Positions 46,697-55,731 of a stretch of DNA of 64,000 bases are shown here, piece after piece. Source of the stretch: Cytobacillus pseudoceanisediminis. Its GTDB lineage: Bacteria > Bacillota > Bacilli > Bacillales > Cytobacillaceae. The notes under the pieces are model-generated. The model worked only from the letters and a program-made list of their open reading frames with translations. It did no database searches and was not told the DNA's origin. The DNA lies in contig NZ_CP097349.1 in NCBI RefSeq assembly GCF_023516215.1, positions 3,162,001 through 3,226,000 on the forward strand. Direction: 5' to 3'. Position 1 is the stretch's first letter. Each line of letters begins with the position of its first letter. Position numbers and translations under genes: made by a program.

Positions 46697-47557
46697 CTAG
46701 ATAGATCCGCACACGGCGGAAGAATCAAGCTTGCCCTTCCCTTGCTCCATCGCCTTTTCATAGATATCGCACACCAGCTGGCCCAAAGGAGAATCTTCGC
46801 TATAAAATTCAGCTGTGTCTTTGTATAAGTGAATATCCTTATTCATGTGCTCCAGGCTGAACAGCACATTCTCGTATGTATCCTGAAGGATATTTTCACC
46901 GAATACGGTCAGCACGCGATTATGCGCAGACCCGCTTTGAATGACTTCCGCCAGCTGAGACCGGCTGACACCTGCTTTCTCGCCCACTGCAAGGACCTCC
47001 CCCAGGCCTGCAGTCGTTAATGCAACCAGCATATTATGGCACAGCTTTGCCACCTGGCCTGATCCTGAAGGGCCGAGCAGAAAGATATCCTTTCCTACGC
47101 TCTCCAGGACCGGGCGAATGTCCGGCAAATATCTATCGTCTCCCCCAACCATTATGGTCAGCGTACCGGCATCAGCACCCTTAGGTCCCCCGCTTAACGG
47201 ACAGTCATAAAAATGGATGCCTTGCTCCTTTGCAGCCTGATTCAACTCCTGGGCTGTTTTTGGGTCAATGGTGCTCATATCCAGCACGAAACTGTGAGGC
47301 TTTAAAGCAGGAAAGACTCCGCTTCCACCCATCATAACATCTCTCACAATACTTGGTCCAGGCAATGAAGAAATTACTAGATCCGCCTGTCTTGCTGCCT
47401 CGAATGGAGAAGGCTGGGGAATGGCCCCCAGCGTCTCGCATTTCGCCAGTGCATCCTGACTTGGATCATAAGCAAACACCTTATACCCGTTTTTGATTAA
47501 ATTTTTCACAATACCCTTTCCCATGGCCCCGCAGCCAATTACTCCTATGTTTTTCAT
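46697..47557 (-). CDS. 3-hydroxyisobutyrate dehydrogenase-family oxidoreductase
   Basis: ATG 47557 after GGAGGGAG gives 286 residues. The NAD(P) motif GVIGCGAMGKGIVKNLI opens the protein; DCPLSGGPKGADAGTLTIMVGG is the substrate motif, and the catalytic Lys is in GSGQVAKLCHNMLVALT. Relatives interconvert 3-hydroxyisobutyrate or tartronate semialdehyde/glycerate. With the aldehyde dehydrogenase it could form an alcohol-aldehyde-acid route for one carbon skeleton. Confidence 0.87.
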   Translation of the reverse strand: MKNIGVIGCGAMGKGIVKNLIKNGYKVFAYDPSQDALAKCETLGAIPQPSPFEAARQADLVISSLPGPSIVRDVMMGGSGVFPALKPHSFVLDMSTIDPKTAQELNQAAKEQGIHFYDCPLSGGPKGADAGTLTIMVGGDDRYLPDIRPVLESVGKDIFLLGPSGSGQVAKLCHNMLVALTTAGLGEVLAVGEKAGVSRSQLAEVIQSGSAHNRVLTVFGENILQDTYENVLFSLEHMNKDIHLYKDTAEFYSEDSPLGQLVCDIYEKAMEQGKGKLDSSAVCGSI

Positions 47558-47568
47558 CCTCTCCCTCC

Positions 47569-49065
47569 TCAAGGTTTTATATAAACTGTTTTTGTATCAA
47601 GCCAGAAATCCAATGCGGTGCTGCCCTGTTCACGCGGCCCAATGCTGGATGTTTTTTTGCCGCCAAACGGGAGCTGGTTTTCATAATGGTTGGATGGGAT
47701 ATTCACATGCGTGACCCCTGTTTCAATTTTCCGGACAAAATCGAATGCCTTCTGAAGGTCATTTGTAAAAATGGCGGATGACAAGCCAAATTCCGTATCA
47801 TTTGCAAGCTCAATCGCCTCTTCGTAAGAATCCACTTCCATCACAGCCACAACCGGCCCGAAAATCTCTTCCTGGGCGATTGTAAAATCCTTCGTAACCT
47901 TACTGAAAACAGTCGGAGCGACGAAATAGCCCTTCGCCATATCGCCATCTGTCAGCTGCTTTCCGCCATATTCGAGCACCGCTCCTTCTTCGATGGCGCT
48001 ATTCACATAATGGAGATACGTATTCATTTGATGCTTATTCGCAACCGCACCGTTGTCATTTCCTTCCCGAACCCCATCGCCAACCTTTACTTGCTTTGCT
48101 TTTTCAACCAGCAGCTCAATGACCTTTCGTGAAATGGACCGGGGCACAATCACGCGGCTGGTTCCCGTACAGCTTTGGCCGTTATTATAAAACCCGCTGA
48201 TGACCACGCTCTGGACAGCCTCTTCCAGATTGGCATCCTCCAGAATAATTGTCGCATTCTTCCCGCCCATTTCAGCCTGCATTTTTCCGCCATGGGCTGT
48301 CACAAGCTTGCCAAGATGGATGCCGACATCGGAGGAGCCTGTAAACGAGACTGCCTTAATTTCCGGATTGGTTCCAAGCTCTTCTCCCACGACAGAACCC
48401 GGGCCCGTGATCATATTCAGCACGCCCGCTGGCATTCCAGCCTTTCCAAACAGCTCGACTACCTTCACTGCGATTAGAGACGTATCGCTTGCAGCCTTAT
48501 AGATGATCGTATTTCCAGCCAGCATGGAAGGTGCAATTTTATAAATGGCGATTCCGAGCGGAAAATTAAATGGCGTAACAACAGCCACCACTCCCAGCGG
48601 CTCCTGTATCGTGCAGGCAAAGGTTTTCGGATCAATCGCAGGCACGGTTTCACCTGAAATCCGATTCGCCTCGCCGCTGAAATGCTTCAGAGCCTGAACC
48701 GTTGCATCCACTTCCTTTCGGGCTGCCCCGATCGTTTTGCCGACTTCCTTCGTAATGATTTCTGCTAATTCCTCTTTTTCCTGCTGGATGAGAAAAATCA
48801 GTTTAAAAAGGATGTCCCCCCGGCTGATTGGAGATGTATTTTTCCATTCGGGAAAAGCCCTCTTTGCACTCTCGATTGCTTTTTGCACATCAATCTCATT
48901 CGATTTCTGAAAGTAACCCAGTACCTCATCTGTATTGGCTGGGTTCACACTCGGATACGTTTCCCCTGTCACTGAAGGTACCCATTCCCCGCCAATATAA
49001 TTGTAAAAAGTTTCTGCACCGGCATTGACGGCCACTGTTTTCTGGCTATTAACCTCTGTACTCAT
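47569..49065 (-). CDS. NAD(P)-dependent aldehyde dehydrogenase
   Basis: ATG 49065 after AAGGAGAG gives 498 residues. The catalytic Cys lies in NNGQSCTGTSRVIV, the general-base Glu in MQAEMGGKNATII, and the cofactor motif in VSFTGSSDVGIHLG. It resembles the 2,5-dioxovalerate / glyceraldehyde-3-phosphate (GapN-like) group. The product is the corresponding carboxylate. It is first in the unit ALDH - hydroxyacid dehydrogenase - DUF3100 - small membrane protein. Confidence 0.9.
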   Translation of the reverse strand: MSTEVNSQKTVAVNAGAETFYNYIGGEWVPSVTGETYPSVNPANTDEVLGYFQKSNEIDVQKAIESAKRAFPEWKNTSPISRGDILFKLIFLIQQEKEELAEIITKEVGKTIGAARKEVDATVQALKHFSGEANRISGETVPAIDPKTFACTIQEPLGVVAVVTPFNFPLGIAIYKIAPSMLAGNTIIYKAASDTSLIAVKVVELFGKAGMPAGVLNMITGPGSVVGEELGTNPEIKAVSFTGSSDVGIHLGKLVTAHGGKMQAEMGGKNATIILEDANLEEAVQSVVISGFYNNGQSCTGTSRVIVPRSISRKVIELLVEKAKQVKVGDGVREGNDNGAVANKHQMNTYLHYVNSAIEEGAVLEYGGKQLTDGDMAKGYFVAPTVFSKVTKDFTIAQEEIFGPVVAVMEVDSYEEAIELANDTEFGLSSAIFTNDLQKAFDFVRKIETGVTHVNIPSNHYENQLPFGGKKTSSIGPREQGSTALDFWLDTKTVYIKP

Positions 49066-49173
49066 CCAATCTCTCCTTATCATAACAAGTTTAGGTTATT
49101 ATAATATTTTGAATATTCGATGTACATGTGCCAACAGCCAAATAATCCTTCTTTTCTTTGTGACTAGCACCAA

Positions 49174-50758
49174 TTATGGGTTTAAAAAATCAAAGACCTG
49201 GAATGCCAGGACCACTGTAATCCAATCTTCTTTCCGGGAAAAATCCAGCTGCAGTTCACTCTCGATTTTTTTAAGCCGGTAGGCAAGGGTATTGGGATGA
49301 ATATGCATCTCTTCTGCTGTTTGTTTATGGCTTTGATTATTTGCCAGAAAGGCTTGCATCGTTTTTAAGTATTCAGGCTCCATTTTTAAAAGAGAGCCTA
49401 TTTTATCGGAGACAAATTTATTCAGCAAGCTGCGGTCGGTGTTGAGCCACAGTCTTTCAGCACCAAGCTCAGAATAAGTGATGCAGGTTTTGTGCTGATG
49501 GTTTTTGGCAAATGATAAAGCCTCGACAGCTTCCTGATAAGTATCTGTCATATCTGTTAAAGCAACCTCTCTGCCCAAACCAATGACAGCTCTGCTCACT
49601 TTTCTCTGAATATCATCAGCTAGAGACTGGTCATACCGTTTTCGACCATTCACTAGAAGTGCAATGATTTGGTTTGATTTCGTAAAAACGATTGAGGTTT
49701 CACAGTATTTCATGATGATCTGCTCAATCGAGCGGATGAGTTTTTCTTTTGAAGGATGGAGGCTGCATCCCATAAAAACCAGACTTGCAGTCCACCATCA
49801 TACAAGCGATGCTGCTTTTCTCATTCATGCGGAACTTTTCCAGAATCCTTGCATTCAGGCGTCCGCCATTGATCAAATCATGAAAGGCCTCTTCCCTTAG
49901 GTGCATTTCCTTTTCAAAAAGCGTATTCTGCCTGACAAACTCCAGTGACAAAGCCGTTGAAGCATGCTCAAGAGCAGCCTTCTGGATATTCGTCAAACGT
50001 TCAACCGGCCCATCAAGAAGGAAATATCCGAAAAGCTCGTTGGAGTTTATAATCGGAAAAGAACTGGATGGATTTATTGGTGACTCTGCAAAGATGACAG
50101 GGGAGCCCAAAATGTGACTGATGGTATCCAGGATATACGAAGTCCCCCTTCCCTCCAGCAGAATCTTCGTAAATTTTCGGTGGATATCAAGGGATTGGCT
50201 CAGTTCCTCATTTTTCCGCCTTACTTCTTCGTAAAGCTTCGAGTTCATGATGGCAATAGCCGCCTGGTCTGCCACCACCTCCAGCACTTGAAAGTCAGCT
50301 TCAGTAAACTGTACATCCTTGTCGAAGTTATCCACCACAAGCACACCGATGCAATTCTCCTTATAAACCAATGGGACAACGATACCGCTCTTTACTTCAC
50401 GCCGGTAGACTCCATTAAAAAAATGAACATAATTTGTCTCAGACATACGGCTCATATGCTCCCTGAACTCAGGTCCTGATGCAATGACGCCCTTTTTAGT
50501 CAGAAATACCTGTCCCGTCAAGGATTCACCAGACTCAAACTTCACCTGGCTCATAAAGCCTGTCTCCACCCCAACCCCGCTGGAAAAATGCAATAATCCA
50601 TCTTCCTTTAACGTGTAAAGAATGGTCGTGTCAGCATGGTCTACTAAATCAAAGGCAGCTTGCACCAGCCTCTTTAGAATCTCCTCCAGGTCAAGAGACT
50701 GGGTTAAACTGCGGTTTATTTCCAGAAGGCTTGTGATTTTGTCCTGCATGATGGTCAT
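49174..50758 (-). CDS. GAF-domain PucR/CdaR-type transcriptional regulator, frameshifted
   Basis: The N-terminal 180 residues are a GAF domain (SLDLEEILKRLVQAAFDLV, GIVVPLVYKENCIGVLVVDNF). A CdaR-like GGDEF-related middle part follows, and the C-terminus is a PucR-type helix-turn-helix (NQSHKQTAEEMHIHPNTLAY). The frame changes at the A5 run 49774-49778 (one base too many or two too few), and the restored protein has about 527 residues. Related regulators respond to purine or amino-acid breakdown products. It lies upstream of the aldehyde dehydrogenase operon on the same strand and is its likely regulator. Confidence 0.83.
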
Positions 50759-50830
50759 GGCTGTTCTCCTATCTAATAAGTTTCGTGAAATTCACTCAAG
50801 GACATTACAATCTATATTGCTGCAAACTAT

Positions 50831-51214
50831 CTATTTTTCTGCCAAACTCCCATCCTTATTCCTTCTTTTCCTGACTTCATCCATTTTCCCGTAAAAACTC
50901 TCCTCCAAGTCAATGCCAAAGAAGTTATAGAATTTAATCAGATAGGCCAGGCAGTCTGCGAGTTCTTTGCCAAGTTCTTCTTTTACTTGATCACTAGCTA
51001 ATTGAAAGGCCAGTTCTTCATCCATTCCTTCTTCGGCATATTCGCGGACAAGGTTAAAGGCCTTGCGCAGCTCTTCAGCAACCTCCGCTACTTCGGTTGT
51101 CAGCAGCATATAGTTATTTAATAGGGAATCGCGGCTCCTGGCATAATTCTCATCGCTGATCTCCCAGCCCATCTCTTTTTGATACTCTCTCATAAAGCTT
51201 TGCAATTCTTTCAA
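50831..51214 (-). CDS. MazG-like nucleotide pyrophosphohydrolase
   Basis: The 127-residue protein has the all-alpha NTP-pyrophosphatase metal motif: TTEVAEVAEELRKAF, then KEELGKELADCLAYLIKF, giving the EExxE and ExxD acid pairs. Single-domain MazG-like proteins remove pyrophosphate from (d)NTPs, often damaged ones. Transcribed alone; no toxin gene is adjacent. Confidence 0.85.
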   Translation of the reverse strand: MKELQSFMREYQKEMGWEISDENYARSRDSLLNNYMLLTTEVAEVAEELRKAFNLVREYAEEGMDEELAFQLASDQVKEELGKELADCLAYLIKFYNFFGIDLEESFYGKMDEVRKRRNKDGSLAEK

Positions 51215-51252
51215 TCTATTAACACCTCTTCGATATATTCGCCAGATTTCGG

Positions 51253-51270
51253 GTGGTGCCTGTCAACCAC
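51253..51270. repeat. Half copy of the GGTGCCTGTCA palindrome family
   Basis: GGTGGTGCCTGTCAACCAC near 51252-51270 contains the right-arm core GGTGCCTGTCA of the interspersed palindrome without the full left arm; it lies at the 3' end of the BenE gene. Confidence 0.45.
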
Positions 51271-52475
51271 TTATCTTTCTATTGTCCGGGCCAATACCGC
51301 CCCGGCAATGAGTCCCCATACGGGTGCGCTGATATGGAGAAAGCTTATGCCTGACAAAGTGACGATGAAGGCTGCGAGCGCGCTTAGCCGGTAGCGGTTT
51401 TCGGAGAAGCCCATTTGCAGGCTGGAATGCAGGACGCCGATCAGAGCGAACCCGGCCAGCAATGAAACGAAGGCCTGCGGAAGCGATTGGATAAAGGGCA
51501 CGATTTTCCAGGCAAATATGCCAAAAACAATCGTAATAGCACCTGAAACAACAGCTCCCATATACCGCTTTTCCTTAGGCCCTGAATCCGGCCCGGCACA
51601 GATGGCGCTCATCATGCCGGCGATATTGGCACACTGGCCGCCAAAGAAGCTGGTGATTATGGAGAAGGCGCCGCTTGACGAGACGATTTTACGAATAGGC
51701 GGCTTGAAATCCTCACTTTCCAGTGCCCCAATTCCTGGCGCAGCGTCATTGCTCAATATCAGCATCGCAAGCGGCAGGGCAATCGTCACAAACCCCATCC
51801 AGCTGAATTCCGGTACTTGAATAGATGGCAGGAAATAAGCAATCTCCTTAGCCGGATTTAAATCAGCTGTCAAATACAATACCGCAAAGGCAATCGCGAC
51901 GGCCGCGAGCACAGGCGGGAACTTCTTCACATATCTCGTAAAAAGCAGAAAACTGATTAAAGCCGCTCCCCCGATAACAGGCATTTCCTGGATGGCCGGT
52001 ACGAGCTTCACGACATAGCCGGCAACCAATCCGCCAAGCATGGATGCGATGACTTCTTTCGGCACCCAGCCAATGATTTTTGTAAACAGCCCTGAAATGC
52101 CAACCAGAAAAATCAGCAGCCCGGACATCACATACCCGCCTATCAGTTCCGGATACGAATATTGGGCAGTCACAGTCGCCAAAAAGGCCGCTCCAGTAAT
52201 CGAATGCCCTCCTGTAATGGGAATCCTATATAGAAGCGGCAGGAGGATGCTGTATACACCCCCGAAAAAATAAACCGCAAACATCCAGTTAATCGTCTGC
52301 TGATCAGTAAATCCCCTGCTGACGCAGCCTGTAAAATGATCAGGGCCGGCCCCGTCATAACCAGTGTGCTTGCAATGATTCCAGATGAAATGTTTTCCGC
52401 TGTCAGATCCCTTAAGAACGAACCCTTCTGTACTTCTTGACTGTATCCGCTATGCCTTTCCTTCGGCAAACCCAT
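51271..52475 (-). CDS. BenE-family benzoate/H+ symporter, frameshifted
   Basis: The protein opens with a BenE-like segment (SGIIASTLVMTGPALIILQAA). The frame breaks at the C4 run 52313-52316; five C give AGGFTDQQTINWMFAVYFFGG and join the long downstream frame, about 401 residues and ten to twelve helices. TGGHSITGAAFLATVT and GQCANIAGMMSAICAGPDSG are the conserved substrate-side loops. The family imports aromatic acids such as benzoate; no aromatic catabolism gene is nearby, so another substrate is possible. Confidence 0.82.
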
Positions 52476-52565
52476 TTTTCCTGCCCCCGACTTCCGATTA
52501 TTTTACTTACTATCATGATTTTAAATAAGGTAATTGTCAAACTATTTCGCATTCAGAAGTTTTGA

Positions 52566-52593
52566 CAAAAAAAGGACCTCCTAAGAGGCCCCT
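52566..52593 (-). terminator. Intrinsic terminator of the B12-PAS-STAS operon
   Basis: On the minus strand GGGCCTC-TTAG-GAGGTCC is followed by seven T. Confidence 0.8.
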
Positions 52594-53365
52594 AACTCAT
52601 TCCGATTAAAATAAACATTTAAGACTTGCTTCAGGGATTGATCGATCTGCACCCATTCATCCAGCTTATAGGTATTCAGCACTTTTGCCAGGTTTGGCTT
52701 AATGCCAATCAATTTGATGATGCTGCCTGTCATGAAGTTGAGTGTTTTAAGCAGCTGGGTGAATTTCTCAATGCCTTTTCCTTCAATTTCCCCAACCGCC
52801 GTCAGATCAAAGAGAATTTCTTCATATTCGCCGGCAAAAACGGCTTTGAGACAGCTTTCGGAAATAACGTTTATTTTATCTGCTGTAATATCCCCAAATA
52901 AAGGAATCATGCAGAGCGTTTCCGACAGCGGAATAAACGGCCCGGACAGCTGATTTAAGCGGATCAGCACCTGCTCCAGCTCTTCTTTTTCTCCAGAAGT
53001 TCAAAGTCTGTTGAGGACAGGCGCTGCTGCAGCTGCATCAGCTTATCCATCAAGTTTTCATTAGAGCTGTCTTTTGGCAAGAATAGCATATTGGCATAAT
53101 CCTCGCTGTCCCATTGAATATGGACCTCAAATAAAGATAGCGGTGTTTCCCTGGTCTTCATATTCAGTTCCAGCTTCACAGGATCCAGCCCAGGCTCCCA
53201 GCTGTACTGAATCAGCTTTTCTATGCTTTCCTCATCGATGATTCCTTTTAAATGCCCCTCGCTCAGGTCAAAGCTTTCCCGTGCTATGCCAGAGTAGCTT
53301 ACTATTTTTCCGTTCCTGTCAGCTTTTAAAAACGCAAGCGGAAGCGGCTGATCAAAATATTGCAT
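52581..53365 (-). CDS. PAS-STAS signalling protein, frameshifted
   Basis: Residues 1-120 form a PAS domain (LAFLKADRNGKIVSYSGIARESF); a coiled linker (LLEKKEELEQVLIRLNQL) follows; residues 150-255 are a STAS domain (IPLFGDITADK, EEILFDLTAVGEIEGKG). The frame breaks at the T5 run 52986-52990; six T join the parts into about 261 residues. ATG 53365 follows GGAGGA and overlaps the B12-sensor gene by 14 bases. The STAS segment keeps DLTAV but has EG where RsbR and RsbS have a phosphorylated Ser/Thr. By design it resembles the LOV-STAS protein YtvA, but with a PAS domain, and may be the output of the B12 sensor. Confidence 0.83.
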
Positions 53366-53995
53366 TTTGCTGTCCTCCCGCTTCATTGTTTTGCAGCCAT
53401 TCCTTTGTTTCCGGCAAATCCTTTAGAATGACCGTATGATCGGAGCAATAAGGAAGCAGGTCATACTTCCCGGCTAAGCGCCCGCCAAGAAGAACAGCCG
53501 GCTTATGCGTCAGCTTGGCAAAGGCTTCGGCATATTCCTTCAGCTTCGGCAGGTGATAGACGATGCTGACCGATAGACCGATTACACTCGGCTTCCAGTC
53601 CTTTGCCGTTTTCAGTGCATATTCCAAAGGAAGGCTCGGGCCAAAGTACTTTGTCTCCCAGCCGTGCTCTTCAAAAAGGCTGTTGACCATTTTCAGGCCA
53701 ATATAATGCTGTTCCCCATCCAGGCAGAGAAACATGGCTTTTTGGTTTGATTGTCTTTTTCCTGCCGGTATGCGAGCTTTGAGAGGACAAAATCACATGT
53801 TGCTGTTGCCAGATGTTCATCTGCCACAGTGATTTGATTCGTCTCCCATAGGTGGCCGATGTGCTGCATCGCAGGTGTAATCAGATTTTGATAAACTTCA
53901 AGGCGCGATAGCTGCGGTTGCTTTTGAATGTTCTCCCAAACTTTCGCAGAATCACCTTGAAGCAATAAGGAAGCGAGTGTTTCAGCGTGGTTCAT
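53352..53995 (-). CDS. Stand-alone CarH-like cobalamin-binding sensor, frameshifted
   Basis: ATG 53995 after GGGAGGAG. The frame breaks at the T5 run 53739-53743; six T give KKAMFLCLDGEQHYIGLKMV and 214 residues. Residues 1-80 are a B12-binding helical bundle carrying W50-x9-E60-H61, the Wx9EH motif of CarH photoreceptors; residues 87-214 are a Rossmann B12-binding domain with E95-x-H97-x-x-G100, the lower axial ligand motif, plus SVSIVYHLPKL and LLGGRLAG. No DNA-binding MerR domain is present. By homology it should bind adenosylcobalamin and respond to light or to B12 level. It is linked to PAS-STAS and ABM genes, not to a methyltransferase. Confidence 0.85.
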
Positions 53996-53996
53996 C

Positions 53997-54362
53997 TTAC
54001 ACTCCTCCCTTAACAGGTTCACCTTTCAAAACAGCAATGGCTTCCGCCAGATAAAGATGGAATCTCTCTGCCTTTTCAGGAGAATCGTTATCTTCAGCCA
54101 GCACAGCCTGAATGATTTCGAAATTGTCGATCAGATGCCGGGTATTCATCCCATGCTTCTTTAAAATGCCATCAAGCCATACGGCATAATCAGTGAAAAA
54201 AGCAGATTGGTTCAGCTCATACGCTGTCTCGAGATGCTTCATATGATGATGGTTATCTTCGCGGCACTTCTCTTTTCCTTGTTCGCCAAACCGCTCCAGC
54301 AGGAAAGGCTCGCGTTCATAGATCTTTTCGGTTACATGGTTTACGATCTTTTCAAAGCTCAC
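53997..54362 (-). CDS. Helical protein of unknown function linked to the B12 sensor
   Basis: A 121-residue, all-helical, soluble protein. Notable is EKCREDNHHHMKHLETAYELN near residues 31-50, followed by DYAVWLDGILKKHGMNTRHLIDNFEII. I recall segments of this kind, with conserved DNxHH...LE and W/HG residues, next to or fused with cobalamin-binding domains in other bacteria, so it may be a partner or sensory domain of the same signalling unit. It overlaps the ABM gene by four bases and ends one base before the B12-sensor ATG. Confidence 0.72.
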   Translation of the reverse strand: MSFEKIVNHVTEKIYEREPFLLERFGEQGKEKCREDNHHHMKHLETAYELNQSAFFTDYAVWLDGILKKHGMNTRHLIDNFEIIQAVLAEDNDSPEKAERFHLYLAEAIAVLKGEPVKGGV

Positions 54363-54664
54363 TTAGCCACCACCTTGAATTGCGAAACTTTTGGAACCAC
54401 TGCTGCCAGTTCCTGATCCGGATACTTTTTCTCTAAATCATGGATTCTCTTAAAATCCTCGCTGCGAACCCAATTTAAATAATTTTCCTTTGTATCAAAG
54501 ATGAGCTGCACCGTCAGTTCGCCAGGGCGCTTATCATTCTGCAGCAGCAGAAAATCGATAAACCCCTCCGCCTGATCGACCGACCGCGAGCGATTTTTAT
54601 ATATGCTAATGACTTCCTCCGACTTTTCGTCGGGTACGTCAAATGTTGAAAAGACTGTATACAT
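54359..54664 (-). CDS. Antibiotic biosynthesis monooxygenase (ABM)-domain protein
   Basis: A 101-residue ferredoxin-like ABM fold (HmoB/IsdG relatives). The heme-contact Trp and His are present with the right spacing (YLNWVRSEDFKRIHDL), but the N-terminal Asn of IsdG-type heme oxygenases is not seen in MYTVFSTFDV. It may bind heme or act as a small dimeric monooxygenase. TTGGAGGAG precedes the ATG. It is the first gene of the four-gene operon; a sigma-A-type promoter ATGACA-16-TATACT lies at 54732-54705. Confidence 0.78.
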   Translation of the reverse strand: MYTVFSTFDVPDEKSEEVISIYKNRSRSVDQAEGFIDFLLLQNDKRPGELTVQLIFDTKENYLNWVRSEDFKRIHDLEKKYPDQELAAVVPKVSQFKVVAK

Positions 54665-54704
54665 GAACTCTCCTCCAAACTTGGGAGTTTTCTGTTTTTT
54701 TTTC

Positions 54705-54732
54705 AGTATAACATACTGATTGGGATTGTCAT
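54705..54732 (-). promoter_or_regulatory. Probable sigma-A promoter of the ABM-B12-STAS operon
   Basis: On the minus strand ATGACA (54732-54727) and TATACT (54710-54705) are 16 bases apart, 41 bases before the ABM start. Confidence 0.5.
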
Positions 54733-54812
54733 TTTGGAAGGGTTATAGGGAATGGCTGAAGTTTTTTGTTTGCTGGAGGAATAACTGAAGCTTTTTCGTC
54801 GTTATTTTGGAT

Positions 54813-55487
54813 GATTAACTAGCATTTTCTCGCTGCTCTCCACATTTTCCTCTATAATCCGCTTGATTAGCTACCATTTTCTCTACTCTCTCCACGTTTT
54901 CGTCGTTAATCCGGTTGATTAGCTACCATTTTTCTACCTCTCTCCACGTTTTCGTCGTTAATCCGGTTGATTAGCTACCATTTTTCTACCTCTCTCCACG
55001 TTTTCGTCGTTAATCCGCTTGATTAGCTACCATTTTCTCTACTCTCTCCACGTTTTCGTCGTTGATCCGGTTGATTAGCTACCATTTTCTCTACTCTCTC
55101 CACGTTTTCGTCGTTAATCCGGTTGATTAGCTACCATTTTTCTACCTCTCTCCACGTTTTCGTCGTTAATCCGGTTGATTAGCTACCATTTTTCTACCTC
55201 TCTTCACGTTTTCGTCGTTAATCCGGATGATTAACTACCATCTTCTCTCCTCTCCCCACTTTTCGTCGTTAATCCGGTTGATTAGCTACCATTTTTCTAC
55301 CTCTCTCCACGTTTTCGTCGTTAATCCGGTTGATTAGCTACCATTTTCTCTACTCTCTCCACGTTTTCGTCGTTGATCCGGTTGATTAGCTACCATTTTC
55401 TCTACTCTCTCCACGTTTTCGTCGTTAATCCGGATGATTAACTACCATCTTCTCTCCTCTCCCCACTTTTCGTCCTTAATCCCCCTT
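54813..55487. repeat. 13-copy tandem array, 52-bp unit
   Basis: Units start with GATTAGCTACC or GATTAACTACC at 54813, 54865, 54917, 54969, 55021, 55073, 55125, 55177, 55229, 55280, 55332, 55384 and 55436. Twelve spacings are 52 bases except one of 51. Each unit has GATTAGCTACCATTTT, a C/T-rich middle, CCACGTTTTCGTCG and TTAATCCGGTT. Three variants occur: one with TTTTTCTACCTC, one with TTTTCTCTACTC, one with TCTTCTCTCCTC. The first unit is degenerate. No gene lies from 54665 to 55731; besides the array and promoters I see nothing else there. Confidence 0.95.
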
Positions 55488-55662
55488 CTTCTCAGCCTCA
55501 AGCCCGATGCCAAGATATGTCTCTGGCTCGTTATGACTCGAGTTAATCCCGGTTAAGATAGTATTTGTAAGAATTGTTAAGTTTTTCCTGCAAACAAGAT
55601 CATATTTTGCCGAATTAGGTCGGTCGAATTATTGGAAAATTAAAGAAAGAGCAGTTATTAAT

Positions 55663-55688
55663 ACCTATTTTCCTCTGTATAAATAGGT
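55663..55688. promoter_or_regulatory. Inverted repeat upstream of the RND pump gene
   Basis: ACCTATTT (55663-55670) and AAATAGGT (55681-55688) flank ten bases. The site ends 43 bases before the pump start and could be an operator. Confidence 0.5.
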
Positions 55689-55731
55689 CTTGGGTGCAAA
55701 TTTTCACTATTAGGGAGTAAGGAGACTGTTT

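Noticed and set aside
54813..55487. CRISPR array
   Set aside because: Units are contiguous 52-bp repeats without unique spacers, and no cas gene is present.
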